A DNA stretch of 64,000 nt from Ruania alkalisoli (GCF_014960965.1 NZ_CP063169.1:963581-1027580), one strand, 5' to 3'; numbered from the stretch's first letter, positions 7,667 through 15,679 are shown. Notes: generated from the sequence alone by a model not told the origin. Made by a program: numbers and translations.

Positions 7667-7720
7667 GACGGCCCACAGCCATGCTGTGCCAGATATGGCA
7701 CAGGTTCGCTGAGGGCCGTC
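7667..7720 (-). terminator. Branched hairpin between SDR gene and Moco operon, probable terminator
   Basis: GACGGCCC (7667-7674) pairs with GGGCCGTC (7713-7720), and inside it CTGTGCCA (7684-7691) pairs with TGGCACAG (7696-7703) around a GATA loop. An alternative inner pairing is possible between CACAGC and GCTGTG. It lies 53 nt after the stop of the minus-strand SDR gene and upstream of the predicted leaderless start of the Moco operon, so a terminator for the SDR gene is the simplest reading. No U-tract follows. Confidence 0.5.
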
Positions 7721-7772
7721 GATTGCGTCAGTGAGCGTGTGACGGGGCGTCGTGGGTGCAGATGCCCTGGAT

Positions 7773-8537
7773 TCACCGCGGCGGCATCCGCAGGGCACCG
7801 TCCAGGCGGATCACCTCACCGTTGAGCAGCGGGTTGGCCACGATGTGTGCCACGAGGTCGGCGTACTCCTCGGGCCGGCCGAGGCGTGCGGGGTGCGGTA
7901 CCAGCGCCTCGAGCGAGGCCCGCACCTCCTCACCCAGCCCAGCCATCATCGGCGTCTCGAACACTCCGGGGGCGATCGTCATCACCCGGATCGCCAGGCT
8001 GGCCAGATCCCGCGCGGCCGGCAGCGTCAGGCTTGCCACCCCGCCCTTGGAGGAGGAGTACGCCGCCTGACCGATCTGCCCGTCGAAGGCGGCCACGGAG
8101 GCGGTCATCACGATCACCCCGCGGTCGCCGTCCAGTGGATCGTTGCTGGCCATCGCTCCCGCGGCGGCCTCCAGCACTGCGAAGGTGCCGATCAGGTTGA
8201 TCTCCACCACCCGCCGGTAGTCGGCGAGAGGGAGTATCCCCTGTTTGCCGAGGATCCGGCCCGGGGTGGCCACGCCGGCGCAGCAGACAGCGGCCCGTAA
8301 CTCTCCCAGGCGCGTCGCCTGCTCGACGGCGGCCCTGACCTGCCCCTCGTCCGTCACGTCCGCGGGCGCGAAGCTTGCGGCTGGGCCCAGCTCCTCGGCC
8401 AGAGCAGCCCCGCGGGAGGTGGGCAGGTCCAACAAGACGACGCGGGCGCCGTCGGCGATGAACCGGCGGGCCGTGGCCTCGCCGAGGCCGGATGCGCCAC
8501 CGGAGATGAGGGCAACGGAATCCTTGGTGATCTTCAT
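7773..8537 (-). CDS. Short-chain dehydrogenase/reductase
   Basis: A 254-residue NAD(P)-dependent oxidoreductase of the classical SDR family. The Rossmann glycine motif GGASGLGEA is near residue 12, Asp follows beta-2 in VVLLDLP (suggesting NAD preference), CAGVATPG is the NAG-like motif, and the catalytic Ser-Tyr-Lys set is in [22 protein letters not shown]. The overall pattern resembles 3-hydroxyacyl-CoA dehydrogenase type II (HSD17B10-like) enzymes, so a role in fatty-acid or amino-acid degradation is likely but not proved. ATG 8537 is 6 nt after a TACCGT -10 box, so it is probably leaderless; upstream in-frame extension is not supported. Confidence 0.88.
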   Translation of the reverse strand: MKITKDSVALISGGASGLGEATARRFIADGARVVLLDLPTSRGAALAEELGPAASFAPADVTDEGQVRAAVEQATRLGELRAAVCCAGVATPGRILGKQGILPLADYRRVVEINLIGTFAVLEAAAGAMASNDPLDGDRGVIVMTASVAAFDGQIGQAAYSSSKGGVASLTLPAARDLASLAIRVMTIAPGVFETPMMAGLGEEVRASLEALVPHPARLGRPEEYADLVAHIVANPLLNGEVIRLDGALRMPPR

Positions 8538-8549
8538 GACCCGACGGTA
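8538..8549 (-). promoter_or_regulatory. -10 box of a leaderless SDR promoter
   Basis: Minus-strand TACCGT at 8544-8549, followed by a 6-nt gap and ATG at 8537. Confidence 0.45.
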
Positions 8550-8729
8550 CGCCAGGCCAATCCCGTGCTGTTGACGAAGTCGTGAACCACGTTGCTCCGC
8601 GCCGAACGCCCCGCCAGTCCTGCAGCGCCTGGGAGACCATTCCTGCACAGTACGAAGGCTCCAGCCGCCGGTCCTGACGCCATCCACAGGTACTTCCTGC
8701 ACATCCAGGCACGCGGTTCACCCAGGACC

Positions 8730-9092
8730 TCAGGCTGCTTGTGCCTCGTGTGCGGTGATGACGTACCCGTCCGGGTCGCGGAAGGCGAAGTGCAGGCCGA
8801 ACGGGCTTGGTGCCACCGGGCGCACGATCTCCACACCGTCGGCAACGAGACGGTCGTGCAGACCTTGCGGATCGTCGACGCCCAGCCACAGCGCAGCGCC
8901 GAGCCCTGCCGGTCCCGCGTCGAGATCCGTGCCGGGTAGGGGTGTGCGCACGGCGAACGGGATCGGGGTGGTCTCGAAGACCACCGCTCCGGGCCGCTGC
9001 GTGCCTCGCGGCAGTCCGATATGAGTCTCGTAGAAGTCGGCCGATCGGGCGAGGTCGCGCACCTGCAGGCCGATGAAGTCGAAGCCGGTCAT
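8730..9092 (-). CDS. VOC (glyoxalase/bleomycin-resistance fold) protein
   Basis: A 120-residue single vicinal-oxygen-chelate protein. It has the paired beta-alpha-beta-beta-beta units: FDFIGLQVRDLARSADFYETHIGLP at the N-terminus and a C-terminal FAFRDPDGYVITAHE typical of the family. Substrate unknown; members include glyoxalases, dioxygenases and antibiotic-binding proteins. The gene has a good ribosome binding site (AAGGAG, 6 nt before ATG) and is divergent from a marR gene with two operator palindromes in the 54-bp gap, so it is very probably the regulated target of that MarR protein. Confidence 0.88.
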   Translation of the reverse strand: MTGFDFIGLQVRDLARSADFYETHIGLPRGTQRPGAVVFETTPIPFAVRTPLPGTDLDAGPAGLGAALWLGVDDPQGLHDRLVADGVEIVRPVAPSPFGLHFAFRDPDGYVITAHEAQAA

Positions 9093-9107
9093 GTCTCACT
9101 CCTTGTG

Positions 9108-9123
9108 TGTCAATGTATTGACA
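9108..9123. promoter_or_regulatory. MarR operator 1
   Basis: TGTCAAT-GT-ATTGACA is a perfect 7-bp inverted repeat with a 2-bp centre. It lies upstream of the VOC gene in the marR/VOC divergent gap, 24 bp centre to centre from the second copy. Confidence 0.75.
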
Positions 9124-9131
9124 TCACCGTA

Positions 9132-9147
9132 TGTCAGAATATTGACA
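9132..9147. promoter_or_regulatory. MarR operator 2, overlapping the marR start codon
   Basis: TGTCAGA-AT-ATTGACA repeats the first operator with one arm imperfect. Its last base is the A of the marR ATG, so binding here should block marR initiation directly (autorepression). Confidence 0.7.
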
Positions 9148-9572
9148 TGAGTCAAGGATCGTTGGAGGGCGTCACCGGCTACCTGCTCAAACGAGTACAC
9201 GCCGCGCTGCGCGCCGAGATGGAAGCAGTGCTACGCCCGCTCGGTCTGACCGTGGCGCAGTACGCCTGCCTCGAGGTTCTCGACCGCGCGGACTCCGCCA
9301 CGAGTGCCCACCTGGCGCGGGGAGCATTCATCTCCCGCCAGGCGATGACGGTGCTGCTGGCAGGAATGGAATCTCATGGTTGGGTGGAGGTCGTGCCGGG
9401 CAAGGGCCGGGCGCGGCCATATCGCATCACGACGGCGGGTCGTGCGGCGCTCGATCCTGCCCGGACCGTGGTGAACGACGTGGACGCGCGCATGGTCGGT
9501 GGTCTGGACCCTGCGCAGCGTCGCGACCTGCACGCACTCCTCGGGGAGTGCCTGCACGGTTTGACGGGATGA
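9147..9572 (+). CDS. MarR family repressor, divergent from VOC gene
   Basis: A 141-residue winged-helix regulator. The domain order fits MarR: N-terminal dimer helix (VTGYLLKRVHAALRAEM), helix-turn-helix with TSAHLARGAFISRQAMTVLL, the wing VVPGKGRARPYRITTAGR, and a C-terminal dimer helix. An in-frame extension to 9021 would run through the VOC gene and both operators, so the ATG at 9147 is used. Two 16-bp palindromes with a TGTCAAT half-site lie between it and the VOC gene. Expected role: ligand-responsive repression of itself and the VOC gene. Confidence 0.88.
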   Translation: MSQGSLEGVTGYLLKRVHAALRAEMEAVLRPLGLTVAQYACLEVLDRADSATSAHLARGAFISRQAMTVLLAGMESHGWVEVVPGKGRARPYRITTAGRAALDPARTVVNDVDARMVGGLDPAQRRDLHALLGECLHGLTG

Positions 9573-9631
9573 GAGAGTCGACTGTCTCAGGTTCGTGAGA
9601 TATCGCCGCCGCGTGGCGCACCTGCGGCGAT

Positions 9632-9644
9632 TAGCATGGCTCCC
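9632..9644 (+). promoter_or_regulatory. -10 box of the leaderless mod operon promoter
   Basis: TAGCAT at 9632-9637 followed by 7 nt and ATG at 9645. This favours 9645 over the in-frame ATG at 9636, which lies inside the -10 box. Confidence 0.5.
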
Positions 9645-10043
9645 ATGCCGCATTATCGGATCAGCGAAGCTGCCACTCTCTTGGGCGTCAGCGCCGACAC
9701 CGTCCGCCGCCGCATCGACGCCGGTGACCTTCCCGCCGCCACGGATGACGCCGGCCGCGCCGTGGTGCCGGGGGAGGAACTCGCGCGGTGGGCTCAGCAG
9801 CGAGCCGCTGTGCCCGTTGGGCCAGGGCAGAGCGGCGGCTCCAGCGCCCGGAACCGGCTGGAGGGCCTCGTCACGGCGATCACCACCGACACTGTGATGG
9901 CGCAGGTGGAACTCCAGTGCGGGCCGTTCCGGATCGTCTCTCTGATGTCCTCGGAGGCCGTGCGTGATCTCGGCCTCGAGGTCGGCTCCCGCGCTGCCGC
10001 CGTGGTCAAGGCGACCACGGTGATCGTCGAGGCGCCGAGATGA
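9645..10043 (+). CDS. HTH plus molybdate-binding (Mop/TOBE) protein
   Basis: A 132-residue fusion. Residues 1-55 are an excisionase/MerR-type helix-turn-helix (YRISEAATLLGVSADTVRRRIDAGDLPA), a short linker follows, and the rest is a single Mop domain (NRLEGLVTAITTDTVMAQVELQCG to the end), the oxyanion-binding fold of ModE, ModC and molbindins. It is a compact analogue of ModE: DNA-binding head with a molybdate sensor tail. Its stop overlaps the modA ATG (10040-10043), so it is cotranscribed with modABC and probably regulates uptake, or stores molybdate. Leaderless start proposed at 9645. Confidence 0.82.
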   Translation: MPHYRISEAATLLGVSADTVRRRIDAGDLPAATDDAGRAVVPGEELARWAQQRAAVPVGPGQSGGSSARNRLEGLVTAITTDTVMAQVELQCGPFRIVSLMSSEAVRDLGLEVGSRAAAVVKATTVIVEAPR

Positions 10044-10804
10044 CATCACGACGGCGCAGGCTCGCCGCCGTCGGCGTGCCCGCCCTGGCCGCTGGTCTCC
10101 TTGGGCTGGCCGGGTGCGGCACCGCCGCGGCGCCCGAACCAGCGGAATCTCTCACCGTCTACGCCGCCGCCTCCCTGGTCGGGCCCGTGAGCGACCTGCT
10201 CGCCGAGTACGCCACCGACCACTCCGAGGTGAGCGTCGAACCCGCTGTCTTCGACGGGTCTTCCACCCTCGTCACCCAGATCACCGAGAGTGCCGCACCC
10301 GACGTCATCGTCACCGCGAACGAGACCACCATGGCCGACCTGACCGCAGCCGGGCTTGTCGACCAGCCTCATGTCGTCGCCACCAACACCCTCGTCATCG
10401 CCGTCCCCGAAGGGAACCCTGCCGGCATCGCCTCCCTGACCGATCTCGCAGATGTCGACACCGTTCTGTGCGCACCCCAGGTGCCCTGCGGCGACGCCGG
10501 CGCCACGCTGCTGCAGCTGAACCAGGTTGAGTTGGATCCCCTCAGTCTCGAGCAGAACGTCACCGCAGCCGCCGAGCGCGTGACCTCCGGTGCAGCCGAG
10601 GCCGCCCTCGTCTACGCCACTGACGTCGCCGCCCGCGAGGACCAGCTTGACGCGATCGTCCCGGCGCGTGCCGAGGAGGTGGTCAACCGCTACCCGGCCG
10701 CCACGCTGACCACCGCGAGCCCCGCCGGTGCCGAGTTCGTGGAACTGCTCGGCTCCGCACGCGGCACCGCGGTGCTCGCCGACTACGGGTTCGGACCCCC
10801 GTGA
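10040..10804 (+). CDS. modA: Molybdate ABC transporter substrate-binding lipoprotein ModA
   Basis: Captures molybdate (and probably tungstate) outside the membrane. The 254-residue protein begins with a basic n-region (TSRRRRL), a hydrophobic core and the lipobox LAGC, with Cys about residue 26 becoming lipidated. The mature protein starts ESLTVYAAASLVGPV, a standard ModA opening, and has FDGSSTLVTQI and the late AALVYATDV block. It sits between the HTH-Mop gene and modB with 4-nt overlaps on both sides, giving strict stoichiometric coupling. Confidence 0.93.
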   Translation: MTSRRRRLAAVGVPALAAGLLGLAGCGTAAAPEPAESLTVYAAASLVGPVSDLLAEYATDHSEVSVEPAVFDGSSTLVTQITESAAPDVIVTANETTMADLTAAGLVDQPHVVATNTLVIAVPEGNPAGIASLTDLADVDTVLCAPQVPCGDAGATLLQLNQVELDPLSLEQNVTAAAERVTSGAAEAALVYATDVAAREDQLDAIVPARAEEVVNRYPAATLTTASPAGAEFVELLGSARGTAVLADYGFGPP

Positions 10805-11631
10805 GCGCTCCCGTGAACGCCGTGCGCCCGGCACGTGAGGCGGGTGGTCGTATCCCGCCGCTGCTACTGGCCCCCGCCGTCCTCGCGGTCGCGCTGCTCA
10901 CCCTCCCGCTGCTGGCACTCCTGCCCCGGGTCGACTGGGCGGGTGCGCCGCAGGCGCTCACGTCACCGGAAGCACTCGCCGCGGTGAGCCTGTCCCTGCG
11001 GACCGGACTGGTCGCCGTCGGGTGCTGCCTGATTCTCGGGGTGCCGCTCGCGCTGGTCCTCGCCCGCGCTCCAAGCCCCGTGGCCGCCGCGCTGCGGGTG
11101 CTGGTGACACTTCCTCTGGTGCTGCCGCCGCTCGTCGGCGGCCTCGCCCTGCTGTACCTGTTCGGCAGGCAAGGCTGGCTCGGGCAGGCAACAGGCGCCG
11201 TCGGGATCTCCGTGCCGTTCACCACGGCGGCGGTGGTGCTCGCGCAGACGTTCGTGGCGCTGCCGTTCCTGGTGATCTCCCTCGAGGGGGCCCTGCGCAC
11301 GGCAGGCGGGCGTGCCGCCACGGTGGCCGCCACTCTCGGGGCCAGCCGGTGGACGGTGCTGCGCCGGATCACGCTCCCGCGGGCCATGCCGGGGCTGATC
11401 GCGGGTACGGTGCTCGCGTTCGCGCGGGCGGTCGGGGAGTTTGGTGCCACCGCGATGGTGGCTGGGAACGCGCCTGGGCGCACGCAGACCATCCCGATGG
11501 CCATCTACACCGCGTTCAACGGTGCCGGGGTGAGTCGGGACTCCGCACTGGCGCTCGCCGTGCTGCTGGTGATCGTGGCCCTGGTGATCCTCATCGGACT
11601 GCGTGACTGGCGCCGTCGGGAGGCCTGGTGA
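10801..11631 (+). CDS. modB: Molybdate ABC transporter permease ModB
   Basis: Membrane channel of the molybdate importer; 276 residues with about six hydrophobic segments. The ATPase-coupling EAA loop is visible as EGALRTAGGRAATVAATLGASRWTVLRRITLP, followed by AMPGLIAGTVLAFARAVGEFGATAMVAGN, a ModB-typical C-terminal segment. It starts with GTG overlapping the modA stop and overlaps modC by 4 nt. Confidence 0.93.
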   Translation: MSAPVNAVRPAREAGGRIPPLLLAPAVLAVALLTLPLLALLPRVDWAGAPQALTSPEALAAVSLSLRTGLVAVGCCLILGVPLALVLARAPSPVAAALRVLVTLPLVLPPLVGGLALLYLFGRQGWLGQATGAVGISVPFTTAAVVLAQTFVALPFLVISLEGALRTAGGRAATVAATLGASRWTVLRRITLPRAMPGLIAGTVLAFARAVGEFGATAMVAGNAPGRTQTIPMAIYTAFNGAGVSRDSALALAVLLVIVALVILIGLRDWRRREAW

Positions 11632-12659
11632 GCGAACTTCGCGCCGAGGTGAGCCTGGAGCGGCCCGGCTTCCGGCTCCACGTCGAGTTGATGGTCCCGG
11701 CCGGGAAGGTGCTGGCGGTGGTCGGGCCGAATGCGGCCGGGAAGTCGACCCTGCTGCAGGTGCTGGCGGGGCTGGTGCGACCGACATCCGGATCGGTGCG
11801 GCTGGGAGAGCGGGTGCTGACCGGGGACGGTCTCCACGTGCCGCCCGAGCGGCGTGGGGTCGGGCTGCTCGGCCAGGACCCGTTGCTGTTCGACCATCTG
11901 AGCCTGCGTGAGAATGTCGCGTTCGGTCCGCGGGCGGCGGGGGTGCGCCGGGGGCCGGCCCGGGAGGCGGCTGGCCGGTGGCTGGAACGGGTGGGGCTAG
12001 CCGGCCTGGCGGACCGGCGGCCGGGCACGATCTCCGGCGGGCAGGGGCAGCGGGTGGCGCTCGCCCGGGCGCTGGCCGCGCAGCCGCAGGTGCTGCTGCT
12101 GGACGAACCGCTGGCCGCCCTGGATGCCGAGGCCGCACCGGAGATCCGCCAGCTGCTCGGGGATCAGCTGCGTGAGACCGGGACGACAGCGGTCGTGGTC
12201 TCCCACGACATCCTTGACGCCGCGTTGCTCGCCGACGAGATCATGGTGCTACGAGACGGAGAGGTGGTCGAGTACGGCCCGGTGGCGCAGGTGCTGGCGG
12301 CCCCGGCCACTGCGTTCACTGCGGCGTTGATGGGTGTGACACTCGTGCCTGGGCTCGCCCGGGGCGGGATCGTGCACACGGCGTGGGGGCCGGTGCCGGC
12401 GGAGATTCCCGACGGCGTCCGGTGCGCCGTGCGTGTACCGCCGGCCGCCGTTGTGGTCGCCGGTGAGGGTGATGGCGTGCCTGCCAGAGTGCGGTGGCTG
12501 GAACCCGCCGCGGGCGGGATACGGGCGCGCCTGATCCATGCCGACGGTGCGGAACTGCTCGCCGACGTCGACCCGGCGCAGGTGGCGCCGGGTCTGGAAG
12601 CGGGGGCGGCCGTGGGGGTGCGGTTGGATCCGGGGCGGGTGAGCGTCGGGGCCGGGTAG
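11628..12659 (+). CDS. modC: Molybdate ABC transporter ATPase ModC
   Basis: Energises molybdate import. The 343-residue protein has Walker A (GPNAAGKST, residues 33-41), the Q-loop GLLGQDP, the signature SGGQGQRVALARAL, Walker B LLLDEPLAALD and the switch His in VVSHD. The C-terminal third (from about residue 235) is a TOBE-like regulatory domain expected to sense molybdate. The operon ends here, with a perfect hairpin just after the stop. Confidence 0.94.
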   Translation: MSELRAEVSLERPGFRLHVELMVPAGKVLAVVGPNAAGKSTLLQVLAGLVRPTSGSVRLGERVLTGDGLHVPPERRGVGLLGQDPLLFDHLSLRENVAFGPRAAGVRRGPAREAAGRWLERVGLAGLADRRPGTISGGQGQRVALARALAAQPQVLLLDEPLAALDAEAAPEIRQLLGDQLRETGTTAVVVSHDILDAALLADEIMVLRDGEVVEYGPVAQVLAAPATAFTAALMGVTLVPGLARGGIVHTAWGPVPAEIPDGVRCAVRVPPAAVVVAGEGDGVPARVRWLEPAAGGIRARLIHADGAELLADVDPAQVAPGLEAGAAVGVRLDPGRVSVGAG

Positions 12660-12671
12660 ATGCCGGTCTGT

Positions 12672-12707
12672 CCACAACCCGGGCGGACCGGTCCGCCCGG
12701 GTTGTGG
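12672..12707. terminator. Perfect palindromic terminator after modC
   Basis: Two 17-nt arms (12672-12688 and 12691-12707) are exact reverse complements around a 2-nt centre. It starts 12 nt after the modC stop and forms a very GC-rich hairpin without a U-tract, the usual actinobacterial style. It could act in both directions. Confidence 0.8.
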
Positions 12708-12752
12708 GTGGCGCGCGGTCTCATGCTGTCATGACCGAAGGGACTGACTACC

Positions 12753-13316
12753 ATGACTGCTATGACCACGCAGGCGCCCGGGTTGCCGCACGGACGGCCA
12801 CTCACGCGCGCCGACCTGGATGCGCTCGATCCCGATGATGGGCACCGCTACGAGCTCATCGACGGGGTCCTCATCGTGAGCCCGGCGCCGCGCCACATTC
12901 ATCAGCGGGCCCTGGGCAACCTCCACCTCGTGCTGCGCGCGGCTGCCACGGACGCGGTCGAGGTCCTCTTTGCGCCCTTCGACGTGGCACTCGCTGACGA
13001 CACGGTGATGCAGCCGGACCTGCTGGTCGCCGAGCGGGAGGCCTTCACGGCGCGGGACCTCCCGACGGCACCGCTGCTGGCGATCGAGGTGCTCTCGCCC
13101 TCGACCCGGGGTATCGACCTGCTGCTGAAGAAGGACCGGCTCGAACGCGCTGGCTGTGCGAACTACTGGGTGGTCGACCCGGACGAGCCGTCGGTGACGG
13201 CATGGGCCCTGGCCGAGGGTGCGTTCCGCCAGGTCGCCCGCGCCATCGGTGAGGAAGGGTTCGAGGTCGCCGACCCATTCCCGATCCGGTTCACGCCGGC
13301 GTCGCTGATCGTCTGA
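12753..13316 (+). CDS. Uma2 family endonuclease (PD-(D/E)XK fold)
   Basis: A 187-residue protein of the Uma2/DUF820 family, a restriction-endonuclease fold common in cyanobacteria and actinobacteria with poorly known biology. The PD-(D/E)XK core is visible as QPDLLV followed by LAIEVLSPST and a Lys-rich turn (LLLKKDR), then ANYWVVDPDE. The start has GAAGGGA 9 nt upstream. Its last 26 nt overlap the 3' end of the convergent histidine kinase gene. Nothing next to it suggests a mobile element or a known partner. Confidence 0.85.
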   Translation: MTAMTTQAPGLPHGRPLTRADLDALDPDDGHRYELIDGVLIVSPAPRHIHQRALGNLHLVLRAAATDAVEVLFAPFDVALADDTVMQPDLLVAEREAFTARDLPTAPLLAIEVLSPSTRGIDLLLKKDRLERAGCANYWVVDPDEPSVTAWALAEGAFRQVARAIGEEGFEVADPFPIRFTPASLIV

Positions 13317-14775
13317 GCCGCACGGTGATCGTCGCCCCGCCACCGGGTGTGGGCTGGTGTGCGACGGTTCCGCCGTGCGCGGCCACGATGGTTGCCACGA
13401 TCGCCAGGCCCAGTCCGGAGCCGCCGGAGGAGCGGGTGCGGGAGGTGTCGGGCCGGTAGAAGCGTTCGAAGATGCGGTTGGCGTCTCGAGTGGGCACGCC
13501 CGGGCCGTGATCGACGACCGCCAGCATCGCATCGCCGTCGATCGTGCCCGTGTGCAACTCGACGGGCGTGCCGGCAGGGGTGTGCTGGACCACGTTGCCG
13601 ATGAGGTTGGTCACCACCTGCCGTAGCCGGTCGGCGTCGCCGGTCACCCGCACCGGCCCGGAGGCGAGCAGTTCCACCGGGCGGGAGGGATCCAGAGCCT
13701 TCAGGTCCCCGACGGCGTCCCGTGCGATCGCCGTCAGGTCCACCTCGTCGCGACGCAGGTCCCGGCCCTCGTCGAGGCGTGCGAGGGCGAGCAGGTCGTT
13801 CACCAGGGATCCCATCCGGATCGCCTCGCTCTCGATCCGACCCATCGTGGTGGCCAGCTCCGCCGGCGGCACAGCGCCCATCCGGTACAGCTCCCCGTAG
13901 CCGCGGATGGAGGCCAGCGGTGTGCGTAGCTCGTGCGAGGCATCGGAGACGAAGCGTCGCATCCGCGCCTCGGAAGCCGCTTGTGCGGCGAAGGAGGTTT
14001 CCAGGTTCGCCACCATCGCGTTGAAGGACATCCCCAGTCGGCCCACCTCGGTGGTGTCCGGGGCGACCGGGGCGCGCCGGCTGAGATCTCCGGAGGCCAC
14101 GGCGGCGGCAGTGTCCTCGATGTCTCGCAACCCGCGCAGGGAACGCTGCACGGCGACGTACCCGGCGGCGGCTGCAAGGGTCACCACGCCCAGGCCCACG
14201 AGCAGGGTGAACAACTGCATCCGGGCGAGGGTCGCCGTCACATCGTCCATCGGGAGGGCGACGGCTACGGTGACGGGCGTGTCCTGGCCGACGAACCCCC
14301 GCAGCAGCACCATCCGCCACGTCGAGGTGCCCTCGACCGAGCCTATGGTCTGGGTCTTGCCTGCCAGGGTGTCGAGCTGATCGTAGGTAACCGACGGGAA
14401 GTCCGGCACTGCGTCGGTCCCGGTGGTGGCGGGGATGTCCATGAACGTGGAGCCGTCGGCGGCCAGCACGCGCACGTAGTACGTCGTGACCGGTTGCTCC
14501 CGCTCGTCTTGCGGGTCGAACGGGCCACGGTTCTCCAGCAGCTGCACGGCGTTGTCGAGATTGTCATCGACCTGGGCGATCAGGGACTGTTTGAGCAACG
14601 TCATCGTCACCACGCCGGTGGCCACGAGTGCCGCCACGAGCAGGGTCACCATGATCAGCACGAGGCGCACCCGCAGCGGCATACGCGTCAGGACGGTCTC
14701 GCGCTGCTGGGCAGGCTCGTGTGTCGGCTCCTGGGCCGGCTCCGGCGCCGGCTCGTCCTGGGCCTCACTGCTCAC
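13291..14775 (-). CDS. Sensor histidine kinase
   Basis: A 494-residue membrane kinase. Two transmembrane segments (about residues 30-55 and 185-210) flank an extracytoplasmic domain of about 130 residues. A HAMP domain follows (QRSLRGLRDIEDTAAAVASG), then a HisKA dimerisation domain with the phospho-accepting His in SDASHELRTPLASIRGYGEL and a HATPase domain with the N-box TNLIGNVVQHTP, DHGPGVP and GGSGLGLAIV. It overlaps its response regulator gene by 11 nt. The pair resembles PrrB/TcrY-like OmpR-family systems; the stimulus cannot be read from the sequence. Confidence 0.93.
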   Translation of the reverse strand: MSSEAQDEPAPEPAQEPTHEPAQQRETVLTRMPLRVRLVLIMVTLLVAALVATGVVTMTLLKQSLIAQVDDNLDNAVQLLENRGPFDPQDEREQPVTTYYVRVLAADGSTFMDIPATTGTDAVPDFPSVTYDQLDTLAGKTQTIGSVEGTSTWRMVLLRGFVGQDTPVTVAVALPMDDVTATLARMQLFTLLVGLGVVTLAAAAGYVAVQRSLRGLRDIEDTAAAVASGDLSRRAPVAPDTTEVGRLGMSFNAMVANLETSFAAQAASEARMRRFVSDASHELRTPLASIRGYGELYRMGAVPPAELATTMGRIESEAIRMGSLVNDLLALARLDEGRDLRRDEVDLTAIARDAVGDLKALDPSRPVELLASGPVRVTGDADRLRQVVTNLIGNVVQHTPAGTPVELHTGTIDGDAMLAVVDHGPGVPTRDANRIFERFYRPDTSRTRSSGGSGLGLAIVATIVAAHGGTVAHQPTPGGGATITVRLRRSATPA

Positions 14776-15493
14776 GGAGCACGTACCCCACGCCGCGCTT
14801 GGTGTGGATCAGCGGTCCGGACGGTGAAGACTCGGCGAACGGGGCGTCCACCTTGCGGCGCAGATAGGAGATGTAGGACTCCACGATGGCCCCGTCGCCA
14901 CCCCAGTTGTAGGCCCAGACGTGGTCAAGGATCTGCGCCTTCGACAGCACCCGACCGGCATTGAGCATCAAGTACCGCAGCAGGGTGAACTCGGTGGGGG
15001 AGAGGTCGATCTCCTCACCGGCCCTGCGCACCTCGTGCGCATCCTCGTCCATCACCAGGTCACCGACCCGCAGCATCGACTCCTCCTCGGCTGCCGCAGC
15101 CGTCTGCGCGCGGCGCAGCACCGCGCGGATCCGGGCGATCACCTCGTCCAGGCTGAAGGGCTTGGTCACGTAGTCATCCCCGCCGACGGTCAGCCCGGCC
15201 ACCTTGTCGCCAGTGTCGTCCTTGGCGGTGAGGAACAGCACCGGAACGTGGGTACCGTTCTCGCGCAGCCGCCGGGTGACGGCGAAACCGTCGAGATCGG
15301 GCAGCATCACGTCCAGCACGATGAGGTCAGGGTCGCACTCGCGCGCCAGGCGCAGTGCTTCCTGCCCATCGGCGGCGACGCTCACCTCGAAGCCGGCGAA
15401 CCGGAGGGAGGCCGAGAGCAGTTCGCGGATGTTCGGCTCGTCGTCGACCACCAGCAGCCGCGCCTCGGCGGAGGTGTCCTGTGCTGTGCTCAT
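14765..15493 (-). CDS. OmpR/PhoB family response regulator
   Basis: A 242-residue two-domain regulator, partner of the kinase encoded just downstream. The receiver domain has the acidic pair VVDDEPNIREL, the phosphorylated Asp in LIVLDVMLPDLDG, Thr in LFLTAKDD and Lys in VTKPFSLDE. The C-terminal winged helix (DLSPTEFTLLRYLMLNAGRVLSKAQILDHVW split over residues 160-190) binds DNA, ending in KRGVGYVLR. CAGACT lies 6 nt upstream of the ATG on the minus strand, close to the leaderless pattern used elsewhere in the window. Confidence 0.94.
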   Translation of the reverse strand: MSTAQDTSAEARLLVVDDEPNIRELLSASLRFAGFEVSVAADGQEALRLARECDPDLIVLDVMLPDLDGFAVTRRLRENGTHVPVLFLTAKDDTGDKVAGLTVGGDDYVTKPFSLDEVIARIRAVLRRAQTAAAAEEESMLRVGDLVMDEDAHEVRRAGEEIDLSPTEFTLLRYLMLNAGRVLSKAQILDHVWAYNWGGDGAIVESYISYLRRKVDAPFAESSPSGPLIHTKRGVGYVLREQ

Positions 15494-15592
15494 GGCTCCA
15501 GTCTGCGCGCGATGCCTGGATGTTTCCTGGGAAGCTGCTGGGAGTTGCCTACGTCGCGGTGCTCGATTCCAGGAGAAGGGGTCCGAAAGTGA

Positions 15593-15657
15593 GGGTCAAC
15601 CCTGTTCATGGGCCGATTATTCGACCCCTGAGCCGGGTCGACCCTGATCTTCGGGCC
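15593..15657. repeat. Pair of degenerate 22-23 bp intergenic repeats
   Basis: 15593-15614 and 15635-15657 share the pattern GGGTC(A/G)ACCCTG followed by a diverged core and GGGCC. Each copy contains a near-palindromic GGGTYRACCC. They occupy the gap between the NYN gene and the response regulator gene, where no gene is seen (15494-15679). Confidence 0.55.
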
Positions 15658-15679
15658 CGTGGACCGGTCGACTGGGCTG

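Noticed and set aside
7667-7720. Moco riboswitch
   Set aside because: The known Moco RNA is much larger with different conserved bases, and the predicted leaderless start places this hairpin outside the transcript.
12753-13316. Uma2 protein as part of a defence or toxin system
   Set aside because: Single gene with no partner or mobile marker; Uma2 proteins are common singletons with unknown function.
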